64,000 bases of DNA from positions 124,001 through 188,000 of the forward strand of contig NZ_BMUE01000013.1 of assembly GCF_014650035.1 (NCBI RefSeq), given 5' to 3'. The notes under the pieces are model-generated. The model made no database searches and was not told where the DNA came from. It was given only the letters and a program-made list of their open reading frames with translations. Below, one piece after another: positions 16,797 to 24,305 of this stretch. This DNA is from Streptomyces lucensis JCM 4490 (lineage in GTDB: Bacteria > Actinomycetota > Actinomycetes > Streptomycetales > Streptomycetaceae). Within the stretch, counting starts at the first letter, position 1. Every line of letters begins with the position of its first letter. Both the position numbers and the translations under genes were made by a program.

Positions 16797-17203
16797 CTGG
16801 CCCGGTCCCGTGCCCCGCAGGCCGTCCGGGTGACACCCGGCGGCCGGCGGGGCTCGCCGCTTCATGGGTCGTGCCCGCGAAGTCGCTTCGTTCGCCCGCA
16901 GGGCGGGCGCCCCGGCGTCAGGTGCGTGCTCTCGGCGTGCCGGGTCCTGGCCCTCGTACTGGGTGTACTCGGTCCTGGGCCCGGTACGGCGAGAGTGCGT
17001 GCATGGCGTCGTGGGGCAGGCGGGAGTTAGACGACAGGGCCTGGGGCGGAGCGCGGGCCCGCCGTGGCACCGACCGGTCATTCCCCTACCGGCCAGCCCG
17101 GGCCCGTGCCATGCGTTCCGGGTTCGTCCGATGATCGATGTGCCCGGTCCACCTCCGCCGTCCGCCGATCCGGCGGGCGCGCGGCCGAAGAGGGAGAGTC
17201 ACC

Positions 17204-17287
17204 ATGCACCTGTTCCGTCGAGGCGACGCCGGCCGGCCCCCCGGGACGCATCCCGCGGTGGCGGACGACGACCTGATCTGGGGCTGA
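17204..17287 (+). CDS. Candidate 27-residue small ORF
   Basis: An ATG at 17204 is preceded by an AGGGAGAG-type site about 8 bases upstream and opens 27 codons ending in DDDLIWG before a TGA. The peptide starts MHLFRRGDAGRPPG; it has no signal peptide and no family I recognise. It lies downstream of the mutase operon on the same strand and convergent with the enolase-type gene. It could be a real small peptide, a leader, or chance. The ribosome site and the island context are the only evidence. Confidence 0.35.
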   Translation: MHLFRRGDAGRPPGTHPAVADDDLIWG

Positions 17288-17353
17288 CGGCCCGCGCGGC
17301 CGGTGCCCGAACGCGGCGCTCACCCCTGCGTTCCCGTCAGCCGGTCCGGACGG

Positions 17354-18415
17354 TCAGCCCCACAGGTCGGCGGAGGGCGGCGCCAGCGTGCCGCCCGTTC
17401 GCCGCGGTTCGCCCGGCTCCCCCGGTACGCGCAGTTCCTGCGGCAGGTTCACGAGGTGGGCGCGCGGCGCCGCGTGCAGCGTCGCCGCCCAGGACCGTGC
17501 GGTCGCGGGCGGCGAGCCGAGCAGCACGAGCAGGCCCCGCTGCTCGGCCTGTTCCATCATGCCGAGTGCCGTGGTCAGGCCGCCCACGGCGTCCAGCTTG
17601 AGGTTGATCCCGTCGTACCGGGACACCAGCCGCCCCAGGTCCGCGGCCTCCCCGCGGTGCGGGTCGGCGATGATAGGGAAGGGGCGGCGCAGGGCGGCGA
17701 GGGCACCCGACTGGGCCTCCGGCAGCGGCTGTTCGAGCACCCGCACCCCGTGGTCCGCCAGCTTCGGCAGCATCGTGCGCAGCCGGTCCACGTCCCATCC
17801 GCCGCCGGCGTCGGCCATCAGCCACGCGTCCGGCCGGTGGCGGCGCACCGCGTCGAGCCGGGCGAGGTCGTCCTCGACGGCGCCGGCACCGAGCTTCAGC
17901 TTGAGCGAGGCGAAGCCGTCGCTGTGGTGCAGCTCCTCCTCCAGAGTCGCGTGCCCGAGCAGGGGCAGGGTGCGGATGGCCGGTACCGGGCGTGGCCGGG
18001 GCACCCCGAGCAGCTCCCAGGCCCGTTGCCCGCTGCGCTTGGCGAGCAGGTCCCACAGCGCGGTGTCGAGGGCGCTGCGCAGCGGGCCCGGGGGCAGCAG
18101 GTCCGGCAGCTGGACCGGGCTGATCATGTGTGCCAGCCCGGCCTCGGCCGAGGCCAACTGCGCGCCGAGCGCCTCGGGGCGGTGCGCCTCCAGGTACGGC
18201 AGGAGGGTGGCTTCCCCCCGCCCGGTGCTGCCCGCGCCCCGCAGGGTGACCCGCAGTACGGACCATTCGTGCCGCGCGTGGGCGGCCCCGCCGCCGGGTG
18301 CGGGCACGGGCAGTACGGCGCACCGGACCCGCAGCGGTGTCCCCGTCAGGGATCTGAGGAGTACCGGGTCGAACACGAGGGCTCCTGACTCACTGGCATG
18401 TTGCCGGAGCTCCAT
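17354..18415 (-). CDS. Enolase-superfamily enzyme (dipeptide epimerase/OSBS-like)
   Basis: A 353-residue enolase-superfamily protein. The KxK catalytic pair is in SLKLKLG (about residues 168-170). Metal ligands are Asp near 200 (LMADAGGGW), Glu near 226 (LEQPL) and Asp near 249 (IIADPH), with a further Lys in INLKLDAVGG near 272. This lysine arrangement is that of the muconate-lactonising/dipeptide-epimerase/OSBS subgroup, which abstracts a proton alpha to a carboxylate. It is not methylaspartate ammonia-lyase, although that enzyme shares the fold. The start at 18415 is uncertain. It lies 114 bases downstream of the LuxR-type gene on the same strand and may be cotranscribed. The substrate is unknown. 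Confidence 0.8.
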   Translation of the reverse strand: MELRQHASESGALVFDPVLLRSLTGTPLRVRCAVLPVPAPGGGAAHARHEWSVLRVTLRGAGSTGRGEATLLPYLEAHRPEALGAQLASAEAGLAHMISPVQLPDLLPPGPLRSALDTALWDLLAKRSGQRAWELLGVPRPRPVPAIRTLPLLGHATLEEELHHSDGFASLKLKLGAGAVEDDLARLDAVRRHRPDAWLMADAGGGWDVDRLRTMLPKLADHGVRVLEQPLPEAQSGALAALRRPFPIIADPHRGEAADLGRLVSRYDGINLKLDAVGGLTTALGMMEQAEQRGLLVLLGSPPATARSWAATLHAAPRAHLVNLPQELRVPGEPGEPRRTGGTLAPPSADLWG

Positions 18416-18529
18416 CCTGTCCACCGGCCCCCGGTGCGGGCCAGAAGGGCAGCCCTGCCCATGGCGGCCTGGCCGCAACCGGACAGCCCGGGCCTCGCGA
18501 GCCGGGTGGGACGTGGTGGAAGAGGGCCC

Positions 18530-19525
18530 TCAGTCGAGCAGGCCCATCCTCGCCGCCGTGAGTCCCGCCTGGAACCGGCTCTCCACACCCAGCCGCACCA
18601 TCAGGTCGGCCATCATGCGCCGCAGCGTCCGTACCGAGACGCCCAGTTCGCGGGCGATCGCCTCGTCCTTGCGGCCGGTGGCCATCAGCCGCAGCATCCA
18701 CCGCTGCTGCGAGCCCAGCCCCGGTTCCGCGCCGTCACCGGCCGCCTCCAGGGGTGCGGCGGACGCCCAGCACATCTCGAACACCTTGACCAGCAGGGCG
18801 GTGACCGCCTCGCCGCGCAGCACCATCATGGCGTTGCCCGACCTGCTGTGCAGGGCGGGCACCAGCGCCTGCACCCGGTCGACGAGGATGAAGCGGAACG
18901 GCACGATGCTGGCGATCCGCAGGTGTGCGCCCGCCGCCCGCAGTTCCTGCAGGTGGGTCATCGCGTAGGTGATCCGGGTCATCGGCCGCAGATGGATGCT
19001 GCGCATCGACACGCCCCGGTCCAGCACCCGCAGGTCGCGCCGGAGCCCCTGGGCGAGCGCGTCCGGCGCCATCACGGGGCCGGGGTGCATGCTCAGGATC
19101 TCCGACGTCGCGATGTCGGCGGCGTCGCCGAGGACGCGTGCGATCTGCTCCGGGCTGGTGACCACTTCGAGGCCACTGGTGCGCGCGGTGTGCAGCGGCA
19201 GGAACGCCTCGCGCATCGCGCCGATACGCTCGCGGGTGCGCCGTATCTGCTCGGTGAGTTCGGCGGCCGCCTGTTCCTCGGCCGTCAGCAGCCGGAGCAG
19301 CGCGGCTTCCGGCGCGGTCGCCCTGGCGGTCCGCTCCCCGGCCGCGGAGGCGCTGTCGGGTGCCTCGATGAGGAGTCCCAGTCCCAGCAGTTCCTGCCGG
19401 GCCTCCTCGATCTCCTCGGCGCTGGTGTCGAGTTGCTCGCAGGCGCTGCGCACCGTCCAGTCGCTGCGGGCCGATGCGTACTCGAAGAGCCTCAGGGCCT
19501 GGGGCCCGATGGTCGGTGCGCTCAT
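18530..19525 (-). CDS. LuxR-type (HTH) transcriptional regulator
   Basis: A 331-residue regulator with a C-terminal LuxR helix-turn-helix (DEAIARELGVSVRTLRRMM near residues 285-304). An N-terminal region (residues 1-55) predicted as another winged helix is followed by a helical stretch and a ligand-like middle domain. This architecture is frequent in Streptomyces pathway regulators. Its promoter region contains an ARE-like palindrome centred about 54 bases upstream of the ATG, so it is probably repressed by one of the nearby gamma-butyrolactone-type receptors and released when the hormone accumulates. The natural target would be the mutase operon and the enolase-type gene behind it; this is inference. 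Confidence 0.85.
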   Translation of the reverse strand: MSAPTIGPQALRLFEYASARSDWTVRSACEQLDTSAEEIEEARQELLGLGLLIEAPDSASAAGERTARATAPEAALLRLLTAEEQAAAELTEQIRRTRERIGAMREAFLPLHTARTSGLEVVTSPEQIARVLGDAADIATSEILSMHPGPVMAPDALAQGLRRDLRVLDRGVSMRSIHLRPMTRITYAMTHLQELRAAGAHLRIASIVPFRFILVDRVQALVPALHSRSGNAMMVLRGEAVTALLVKVFEMCWASAAPLEAAGDGAEPGLGSQQRWMLRLMATGRKDEAIARELGVSVRTLRRMMADLMVRLGVESRFQAGLTAARMGLLD

Positions 19526-19566
19526 ACCGTCCGCTGCCTTTCCCCCTGTCCTGGGAGTACCCGAAT

Positions 19567-19590
19567 AACATACCCTCTTGAAGGTATTTT
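19567..19590. promoter_or_regulatory. ARE-like operator upstream of the LuxR-type gene
   Basis: ATACC (19570-19574) and GGTAT (19583-19587) separated by 8 bases and flanked by A/T-rich arms, matching the three other sites in this block. It lies between the LuxR-type start (19525) and the end of the HAD gene (19641). Confidence 0.72.
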
Positions 19591-19640
19591 TTCCAGTGAA
19601 AGAAAACGGGCCCCGCCGCTCATGCCGGCGGGGCCCGCTG

Positions 19641-20324
19641 TCAGTTCACGGCGAGGACGCCGCCGCGGCGCGCACGCGCGCACGCTCGCGCGCCCAGCGT
19701 CGCCCAGCCCCGGGCCGCGCCGTGCGCGCGGAGAACCGGATCGTCCCCGACGACGACGGGGTGCCCCACCGAGGACAGCATCGGCAGGTCGCTGCTGTGG
19801 TCGCCGTAGGCGAAGCAGTCAAGGGCCCGTACCCCCCGGCGCTCGACGAGCGCGGCCACGCTCTCCGCCTTGGCCGCTCCGATCAGGGGCCGCCGCACCG
19901 CACCGGTGAGGATTCCCCGGGCGTCGGTCAACTGCTCGGTGGCCAGGACGTGCCGCACGCCGAGGTCCTCGGCGACCGGCCGGACGAGCGCCGCACCCGA
20001 ACCGCTGACGACCGCGATCTCGTGGCCGGCGGCGCGATGCCGCTCCAGGGCGTCCAGCGACTCGGCCAGGTAGGCGCGCCGCTGCCGGCGGTGGTCCGCG
20101 TACCACCGCCGGGCGGCCGCCTCGAACCGCGCGAGCGGTACGCCGGCGAAGTGGGCGAAGTAGTCGCGGTTGAGGGCTTCCCGGTCGGCACCCGTCACCC
20201 GGAGCACCGGGGGTGTGCGGCCCTCCCGGACGAGCAGGGCACTCCAGTGCCGCCAGAAGCCGAGCATGCTCTTGCCGACGAGCAGGGTCTCGTCCAGATC
20301 GAAGAACGCGATCCGGCGGGTCAT
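19641..20324 (-). CDS. HAD-family phosphatase, SerB-like
   Basis: A 227-residue haloacid-dehalogenase phosphatase of the IB/SerB type. Nucleophile and acid/base aspartates are in FFDLDETLL (D9 and D11), motif II is VVSGSG, the motif III Lys is in AAKAES, and motif IV is YGDHSSDLPML. It removes phosphate from a small molecule. Its ATG overlaps the upstream gene stop by ATGA, making it the third gene of an afsA operon. MmfP of the methylenomycin-furan pathway is a HAD phosphatase in the same operon position, so it probably dephosphorylates the hormone precursor made from dihydroxyacetone phosphate. A role in serine metabolism is less likely given the context. Confidence 0.86.
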   Translation of the reverse strand: MTRRIAFFDLDETLLVGKSMLGFWRHWSALLVREGRTPPVLRVTGADREALNRDYFAHFAGVPLARFEAAARRWYADHRRQRRAYLAESLDALERHRAAGHEIAVVSGSGAALVRPVAEDLGVRHVLATEQLTDARGILTGAVRRPLIGAAKAESVAALVERRGVRALDCFAYGDHSSDLPMLSSVGHPVVVGDDPVLRAHGAARGWATLGARACARARRGGVLAVN

Positions 20325-21592
20325 GCGGTGGTTCCGAGGACGGCCTGCGCGTAGGACTGCGCCGAGGGATCGAAGCGGAGCATCGCGTGCGTCGACGCGG
20401 ACTGGATGTCGCGCCAGCGGCGCTGGACCGGATCCAGGTGGGACTGCCCCCGACCGCCGGTCGTACGGAAGAGCCGGTCCACGGCGACCACGCACATCTC
20501 CACGGCCGCGACGACGTCGCGCACCGTCTCCGCCACCGTCAGCGACTCGACGCGCGCCGTGTCGGCGCGGCTCGCGGCGCCGTCCAGCAGCAGGCCGGCG
20601 GCCCGCAGCTCGGCCGACGAACGCGCGAGCGCGGTGCGCATGGCGGGGGTCGACGCCGCCGGCCGGCCGTCCTGGCCCGAGCGTCCGGCGGCGGCACGGG
20701 TCCAGTCGGCCAGGGCGCCCCGGGCGGCACCGAGCACCGGCGCCGCGAACATCAGCGCTGCCACGAGCGGGTACGGAACGCTGTGGCAGCGCGCCGCGCC
20801 CGGCTCGCGCGGAGCGAGCAGCCGCTCCCGGGGCACCGCGCGGTGCCCCGGCACGTGGACGCCCCCCGCGCGGACGGTGTTGCTGCCGGTGCCGCGCATT
20901 CCGAGGGTGTTCCAGGTGTCGAGGACCTCGCAGTCCTCGATCGGGACGAGGAAGAGCATGGACACCTCGGATCCCGGCGCCCCGCCTCCCGGTTCCGCGC
21001 CGCCGGAGCCGGTGCCGGCGGAGCCCGCGCCGCCGGAGCCGGTGTCCGCGGATCCCGCGCCACCGGACACCGCGCCGGCGGGCCTCTCGGCGAGGGCCGC
21101 CAGGAGCACCCAGTCGGCGAAGTCCACCCCGCTGACGTTCGGCCACTCGCCGCTCAGCAGCCAGCCGCCGGGCACGGCGGCGGCGCGCAGCCGGGGCGGA
21201 GCGACACCGGCCGCGATGCGGACGTCGGGGGACTCGCCCCACAACTCCCGCCGGGCCCGCTCGGGCAGGTAGGAGGCGATCCGGCCGTGGGCGGCGAAGA
21301 GCGTGGCGACCCAGGCGGCCGATGTGCAGCTCTCACCGAGGCGTGCGGCGGCCTCCACCAGGTCGGTGAACGTGCCCTGGGCTCCTCCGTGTTCCGCGGG
21401 TACGAAGTGCCGGTTGAACCCTGCCCGGCCCAGTTCCGCGACCACGTCGAGGTCCAGCCGGCGCCGGGCGTCCGCCTCGTCGGCGTGCCAGGCCGCCACC
21501 TTGGCCGCGCGACGCGCCGCCAGGCCGGGGACCGGAGAGGGACCCTGTTCCCCGCCGGAGTCGCCGGGGGTCGGGGCGGAGGGCCGGATCAC
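20321..21592 (-). CDS. Acyl-CoA dehydrogenase-like flavoprotein
   Basis: A 423-residue acyl-CoA dehydrogenase-fold protein of the type also used by flavin-dependent monooxygenases. The N-terminal helices (FNRHFVPAEHGGAQGTF), the beta domain (GGWLLSGEWPNVSGVDFADW and TWNTLGMRGTGSNTV) and the C-terminal helical domain (LFRTTGGRGQSHLDPVQRRW) are present. Between residues about 172 and 205 a Gly/Ser-rich insert is encoded by a 30-bp tandem repeat. The GTG start overlaps the afsA-like stop (GTGA) and the stop overlaps the HAD start (ATGA). It may perform the redox step on the acyl or butenolide intermediate, like the MmfH step in furan hormone synthesis or Aco in avenolide; which one is undetermined. 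Confidence 0.82.
   Translation of the reverse strand: MIRPSAPTPGDSGGEQGPSPVPGLAARRAAKVAAWHADEADARRRLDLDVVAELGRAGFNRHFVPAEHGGAQGTFTDLVEAAARLGESCTSAAWVATLFAAHGRIASYLPERARRELWGESPDVRIAAGVAPPRLRAAAVPGGWLLSGEWPNVSGVDFADWVLLAALAERPAGAVSGGAGSADTGSGGAGSAGTGSGGAEPGGGAPGSEVSMLFLVPIEDCEVLDTWNTLGMRGTGSNTVRAGGVHVPGHRAVPRERLLAPREPGAARCHSVPYPLVAALMFAAPVLGAARGALADWTRAAAGRSGQDGRPAASTPAMRTALARSSAELRAAGLLLDGAASRADTARVESLTVAETVRDVVAAVEMCVVAVDRLFRTTGGRGQSHLDPVQRRWRDIQSASTHAMLRFDPSAQSYAQAVLGTTA
20996..21081. repeat. 30-bp tandem repeat inside the acyl-CoA dehydrogenase-like gene
   Basis: Two good copies (20996-21025, 21026-21055) and a third partial degenerate copy to about 21081. They encode decapeptides of the type GGAGSA(D/G)TGS. 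The repeat stays in frame and falls in a loop region before SEVSMLFLVP. Copy number may vary between strains. Confidence 0.8.
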
Positions 21593-22647
21593 GCGACGAC
21601 CTCCTGCGCGCCGGCGCGGACCACGCCCGGACCGGACGCCGGAGCCGCCTTCCAGCGGGCGCTGCCGGAGGCCACCGTCCTGCCGTCCTGCACCACCTCC
21701 ACAACCAGCGCGGCCTCGTCAGCCGCGCCGGGGGTGGCGGACTGCCGGACGACCAGCCGGGCGGGCGCGGTCAGTTCGCAGTACGCGGCGAACTCCACCC
21801 GGCCACCGGACATCGTCCACTCGCACAGCGGGGCCGGCGCCGGGCCCAGGGCCGCACGCGAGGCCTGCCGGACGGCTTCCAGCAGCAGCATCCCGGGGAC
21901 GTGATCGCTGGGGTGGTCGAAGAACACGGGGTGGGACTGGTCGGCGTGGAGCAGCCAGGTGCCGCCCGGCTCCTCGGCGGCCGTCCGTTCGTCCGGCAGT
22001 CCGAGTTCGGCGACGACCACGTCCATCGCCCGCTCACGGCCCACGAGTTCGGGCGCCATCACCCGCGCGCCGGGCTGGACGGGGGTGACCGCGGCGCCGG
22101 GTACGGGCGGCGGCTGCTCGCAACCGCGGCGGCGCACCACGGCGTAGCGCCCGGGGTCGACCGCCTGCCAGGTGACGTTCCCGGTGGCGCGCACCCCACC
22201 CTCGGAGACGAGCGTCGCCTCCAGCGTCATGGCCGCCCGCTTCGGCGAACGCTCCTTGGTCTCGCGGCACCGGACCTCCAGGACGACGGTCCCGTCGTCC
22301 GCGTCGCCGGCGCCAGGTGCCGCCATGTCGAAGCCGAGCGCGCAGAAGATGAACGGGTGGTCGAGCGGCACCCCGTAGAACCGGTGCGAGAGGTAGATCG
22401 CCGTCTGCCTCAGCATCTCCACGAACAGGGTCGGATCGCCGGCCCCGGCGGCGTCGGGGCGGTACAGCCCGTGTCCGGCCGGCCGGCGGACGGCCAGGAA
22501 GAAGTGCCCGGGACGCACGCGCACCGCGTCGGTCAGGAGCACCTCGTCCGCCGCGGTCTTGTGGACCAGCCGTCGCGGAACGACCCGCTCGAAACCCTCC
22601 CCCCGCGCGTCCTTCGGTATGTCCGCCGTCAACACGTCACCACTCAT
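21589..22647 (-). CDS. AfsA-family hormone biosynthesis protein
   Basis: A 352-residue AfsA homologue with two AfsA hot-dog repeats: the first around FERVVPRRLVHKTAADEVLLTD and FVEMLRQTAIYLSHRFYGVP, the second around WLLHADQSHPVFFDHPSDHVPG and LLLEAVRQA. AfsA condenses a beta-ketoacyl-ACP with dihydroxyacetone phosphate, the first committed step to gamma-butyrolactone, butenolide and methylenomycin-furan hormones. It is first in a coupled three-gene operon with a flavoprotein and a HAD phosphatase, and divergent from a TetR gene. Two ARE-like palindromes lie in the shared promoter region. It is somewhat longer than typical AfsA (about 300). Catalytic activity is inferred from family only. Confidence 0.9.
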   Translation of the reverse strand: MSGDVLTADIPKDARGEGFERVVPRRLVHKTAADEVLLTDAVRVRPGHFFLAVRRPAGHGLYRPDAAGAGDPTLFVEMLRQTAIYLSHRFYGVPLDHPFIFCALGFDMAAPGAGDADDGTVVLEVRCRETKERSPKRAAMTLEATLVSEGGVRATGNVTWQAVDPGRYAVVRRRGCEQPPPVPGAAVTPVQPGARVMAPELVGRERAMDVVVAELGLPDERTAAEEPGGTWLLHADQSHPVFFDHPSDHVPGMLLLEAVRQASRAALGPAPAPLCEWTMSGGRVEFAAYCELTAPARLVVRQSATPGAADEAALVVEVVQDGRTVASGSARWKAAPASGPGVVRAGAQEVVA

Positions 22648-22734
22648 AGCAAGCCCCCACCGCAGATGGACGATTCAGACGTTGAGCACACACGCAGCCG
22701 GCCGGGGCACTGGTCTCCCCCGGCGACCGCGAAA

Positions 22735-22760
22735 AAATATACCTGCGGGAAGGTATATTG
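22735..22760. promoter_or_regulatory. ARE-like operator, afsA-like promoter side
   Basis: The best palindrome of the set: arms AATATACC (22736-22743) and GGTATATT (22752-22759) are perfect complements with an 8-base spacer. Located 90-112 bases upstream of the afsA-like start, in the divergent afsA/tetR region. Confidence 0.82.
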
Positions 22761-22831
22761 CAACGGCACTTTCTGAGATGGTTGGCGCGAAGGTGCCGTG
22801 GCCCGACCGGGCCGCACCACCTGGACCAGAA

Positions 22832-22856
22832 AACATACCTTGGGGATGGTATTTTT
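22832..22856. promoter_or_regulatory. ARE-like operator, first tetR promoter side
   Basis: ATACC (22835-22839) and GGTAT (22848-22852) with an 8-base spacer, flanked by AAAC and TTTT. It ends about 40 bases before the first TetR start and probably overlaps its promoter, which suggests autoregulation. Confidence 0.78.
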
Positions 22857-22896
22857 CCCTCGGCAATGGAGACATGAGGCGAAGGGGGGCCTCGGG

Positions 22897-23511
22897 ATGG
22901 TCAAGCAGGAGCGCGCGCGACGCACGTACGAGGTGATACTGGACGCCGCCGCCAGGGAGTTCGTCTCCCTCGGCTACGCGCGCACGACACTCGGCGGCGT
23001 CATCGCGCACACGGAACTCAGCAAGGGCGCGCTGTACGGCCACTTCTCCTCCAAGGAGGACCTGGCCCGCACGCTGGTGCGGCACGGCGCCACCATCTGG
23101 GGCGCGGCACTGGCCGACATCGAGTCGGCACGGCTCGCGCCGCTGAACGCCCTGCGCGTGCTCACCGTGTCCCTGGCCGGCCGGCTCTGGGCGGACGTCC
23201 GGGTCCGGGCGGCGTTCCGCCTTGCCGCGGAGCTGCCGGGGGAAGCGCTGGACGGCGGTCCACTGCTGACCGACGTCTGGGACTTCCTGGTCGACAGCAC
23301 GCGCCGGGCCCAGGCGGCGGGCGAGATCCGCACGCACTGCTCACCGGAGTCCGTGGCACAGCTCCTGCTCTCCCTCGTCGTGGGCGTCCAGCACCTGCCC
23401 GACCCGCAGCGCGACGCACCGGTCAAGGACCGCATCGAGGAACTGTGGATCATCATCGCCGCGGCGCTGCGCTCACCCGGCCCCGCACCCGCACCCGTAT
23501 GTGACGCATGA
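22897..23511 (+). CDS. TetR regulator, gamma-butyrolactone-receptor type (1)
   Basis: A 204-residue TetR protein resembling ArpA/ScbR-type receptors and pseudo-receptors. The helix-turn-helix is TLGGVIAHTELSKGALYGHFSSKEDL. A Trp at position 128 (DVWDFLVDSTRRA) falls where receptors have the ligand-pocket Trp. The start ATG at 22897 follows a G-rich ribosome site and directly precedes VKQERARRTYEVIL; the frame is open 33 codons further upstream but runs through the ARE. Divergent from the afsA-like operon. Having two such regulators beside one AfsA operon resembles the MmfR/MmfY arrangement. Confidence 0.87.
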   Translation: MVKQERARRTYEVILDAAAREFVSLGYARTTLGGVIAHTELSKGALYGHFSSKEDLARTLVRHGATIWGAALADIESARLAPLNALRVLTVSLAGRLWADVRVRAAFRLAAELPGEALDGGPLLTDVWDFLVDSTRRAQAAGEIRTHCSPESVAQLLLSLVVGVQHLPDPQRDAPVKDRIEELWIIIAAALRSPGPAPAPVCDA

Positions 23512-23533
23512 CCGCCGACCACACCCGCACTCT

Positions 23534-23556
23534 TAAACCTTCATGACGGTATATTT
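23534..23556. promoter_or_regulatory. ARE-like operator upstream of second tetR gene
   Basis: CC (23538-23539) and GG (23548-23549) with the same 8-base spacer, arms TTAAACC and GGTATATTT. The left arm is degenerate. It lies 120-140 bases before the second TetR start. Confidence 0.65.
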
Positions 23557-23675
23557 AGAGCGGAGCGGTGAGGCCAGGGAGCCGGCCTGGATGACCCCCG
23601 AGCCTCTGGCGTACGCATCTGAACCAACGCGTCCGCTTCCCGCGCCGCGCTGCCCGCCGGAAAGGCCGAAGATCC

Positions 23676-24305
23676 ATGAGCCCCACGTCCACCGCCCGCG
23701 CAACGACGGGCCGCGAACCCAAGCAGGAACGCGCCGTGCGCACCCGCGCGCAGGTCCTCGACACCGCCGCCGAGCTCTTCGCCACCCGCGGCTACGAGGC
23801 CACCTCCGTCGTCGACATCGCCGAGCACGTCGGCATGACCAAGGGCGCCGTCTACTTCCACTTCAAGAACAAGGAAGCCATGGCCATCGCGGTCGTGGAG
23901 AACAACTACGACAAGTGGCCCACCTTCCTGGCCGACGTACGCGCCCGGGACCTGGACCCGCGGCAGACCATTCTCGCCCTCCTGGACCGCACCGCCGAGG
24001 CCTTCCGGACCGACCGCACCGTCCAGGCCGCCGCCCGCCTCCAGTCCGAACGCTCACTCATCAACACGCCGCTGCCCGAGCCGTACATCGGGTGGATCGA
24101 CCTCCTCGCCGACCTCTTCGCGGAAGCGGCGGACGCCGGCCAGCTCAAGGAGGGGGTCCCCCCGAGGGCCGCCGCCCAGATCGTCGTGTCCTCCTTCTAC
24201 GGCATGCAGCACATCTCCGACGTCCTGCACCAGCGGGCCGACCTCATGGAACGCTGGCAGGAGCTGCGCGACGTCACCCTCGACGCCCTCCTCCCCCACG
24301 ACTGA
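23676..24305 (+). CDS. TetR regulator, gamma-butyrolactone-receptor type (2)
   Basis: A 209-residue TetR protein close in style to ArpA/ScbR: QERAVRTRAQVLDTAAELFA, the helix-turn-helix SVVDIAEHVGMTKGAVYFHF, then a ligand domain with PEPYIGWIDLLADLF. Trp140 matches the conserved Trp that stacks on the hormone in CprB/ArpA-type receptors. It should bind ARE sites and leave DNA when the hormone binds. The ATG at 23676 follows GGAAAGG. Same strand as the first TetR, 164 bases downstream, with its own ARE-like site between them. It is the right-most gene of the island. Confidence 0.9.
   Translation: MSPTSTARATTGREPKQERAVRTRAQVLDTAAELFATRGYEATSVVDIAEHVGMTKGAVYFHFKNKEAMAIAVVENNYDKWPTFLADVRARDLDPRQTILALLDRTAEAFRTDRTVQAAARLQSERSLINTPLPEPYIGWIDLLADLFAEAADAGQLKEGVPPRAAAQIVVSSFYGMQHISDVLHQRADLMERWQELRDVTLDALLPHD

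Larger units (their letters stand above)
16751..17353. other. 600-base gap after the mutase operon
   Basis: It contains a short hairpin at 16777-16796 and a 27-codon ORF with a good ribosome site (17204-17287), both listed separately. Between about 16800 and 17190 I see no protein with family features; the ORFs there are Arg/Pro/Gly-rich frame noise. Confidence 0.6.

Noticed and set aside
17354..18415. Reading the enolase-fold gene as methylaspartate ammonia-lyase, which would fit the mutase
   Set aside because: The lysine pair KxK and the ligand spacing fit the dipeptide-epimerase/OSBS subgroup rather than methylaspartate ammonia-lyase.
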